Positions 63,742 through 64,000 of a stretch of 64,000 nt of DNA are shown here, in pieces. Both the position numbers and the translations under genes were made by a program. The notes below the pieces were generated by a model that worked only from the letters and a program-made list of their open reading frames with translations, was not told the origin of the DNA and did not search any database. The first letter of the stretch is position 1. Each line of letters starts with the position of its first letter. Source of the DNA: Allobranchiibius huperziae. Lineage in GTDB: Bacteria; Actinomycetota; Actinomycetes; Actinomycetales; Dermatophilaceae. The stretch spans positions 1,194,929 through 1,258,928 of the forward strand of contig NZ_JACCFW010000001.1 of assembly GCF_013410455.1 (NCBI RefSeq). Reading direction: 5' to 3'.

Positions 63742-64000
63742 ATGGTGACAGTGACAGACACCGTCCCCGGCCCCGCCGCGCTCGACGCGACGCGCCCCTC
63801 CGAGCGCCCCGCGACCAAGCCGCCCACCGGGACGCTGCACGGGTTCGCGCTGCACGCGGCGCTGGCGTCGATGGCGCTCGGCGGCTTCGCGATCGGCACC
63901 ACCGAGTTCGTCACGATGGGCCTGCTGCCGCAGATCGCGCACGGCGTGCACGTTGGCATCCCGCAGGCCGGCCACGTCGTCTCGGCGTACGCGCTCGGCG
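63742..64000 (+). CDS. MFS transporter, 3' end outside window
   Basis: The first 86 residues of a major facilitator. A 33-residue cytoplasmic N-terminus (TDTVPGPAALDATRPSERPA) leads into helix 1 (ALASMALGGFAIGTTEFVTMGLLPQIA), whose GTTEFVTMGLLPQIA is typical of the DHA1 drug/arabinose-efflux branch (AraJ/YdhP-like), then the start of helix 2 (AGHVVSAYALG). GCGAGG precedes ATG 63742. It is divergent from the amidohydrolase gene with 59 bp between, so a functional link to the preceding cluster is possible but not shown. Confidence 0.85.
   Translation, partial: MVTVTDTVPGPAALDATRPSERPATKPPTGTLHGFALHAALASMALGGFAIGTTEFVTMGLLPQIAHGVHVGIPQAGHVVSAYALG

Overview
The window is a high-GC actinobacterial chromosome segment. 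Start codons are often GTG, many stop/start pairs overlap as ATGA or GTGA, and the gene order of several core blocks (rimP-nusA-ylxR-infB, rne-rplU-rpmA-obgE-proB, nadD-rsfS-histidine phosphatase) is the one usual in Actinomycetota. Gene content fits a member of the Micrococcales (Dermacoccaceae/Intrasporangiaceae-like); that placement is inference from content, not from a marker comparison. No insertion sequence, prophage, CRISPR array or rRNA gene is visible. One tRNA (Ala, GGC) is present.

Layout. 1-7 kb: end of an AidB-like acyl-CoA dehydrogenase, proS, a HAD hydrolase, then leftward genes for a VKOR/thioredoxin-like pair, an APH(6)-type kinase and a ferritin-like lipoprotein. 7-15 kb: a nine-gene assimilatory sulfur operon (sulfite reductase, small zinc-ribbon-like protein, cysH, cysC, cysD, cysN, then an SsuABC-type importer). 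15-25 kb: translation genes rimP, nusA, ylxR, infB, rbfA, truB with a methyltransferase, a Ni/Co permease and ribF. 25-44.5 kb: acyl-CoA synthetase, the radical SAM pair TIGR03960/DUF2344 with an Excalibur protein between them, two glycosyltransferases, rne-rplU-rpmA-obgE-proB, a VTT-type membrane protein, proA, a polyprenyl-linked glycosyltransferase, and nadD-rsfS-phosphatase-DUF4442. 44.5-48 kb: tRNA-Ala, DUF4242 protein, and two small regulator/oxidoreductase pairs (TetR/aldo-keto reductase and ArsR/NADP oxidoreductase) with clear operators. 48-55.8 kb: four acyl-CoA dehydrogenases in two pairs around DUF427/GntR genes, then malate synthase; together a fatty-acid and glyoxylate catabolic block. 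55.9-64 kb: a six-gene leftward operon (IclR regulator, OpuC-type ABC importer with two binding proteins), divergent from a histidine-ammonia-lyase-family enzyme, followed by an amidohydrolase and a truncated MFS transporter.

The most interesting region is the last one. Both binding proteins of the OpuC-type importer read as circular permutations of the usual OpuAC domain. The adjacent lyase lacks the Ala-Ser-Gly triad that makes the MIO cofactor in this family. The amidohydrolase lacks a usual metal-site histidine. Together they look like an uptake-and-degradation system for a betaine-like amino acid, with ergothioneine-type compounds as one testable candidate. Other points of note are a 96-bp tandem duplication that swallows the end of infB, truB and nadD without a well-placed ATG/GTG/TTG start, a full intrinsic terminator directly in front of the obgE ribosome site, a set of start codons placed six bases after a -10 box (leaderless mRNAs), and several long perfect inverted repeats acting as operators or terminators.
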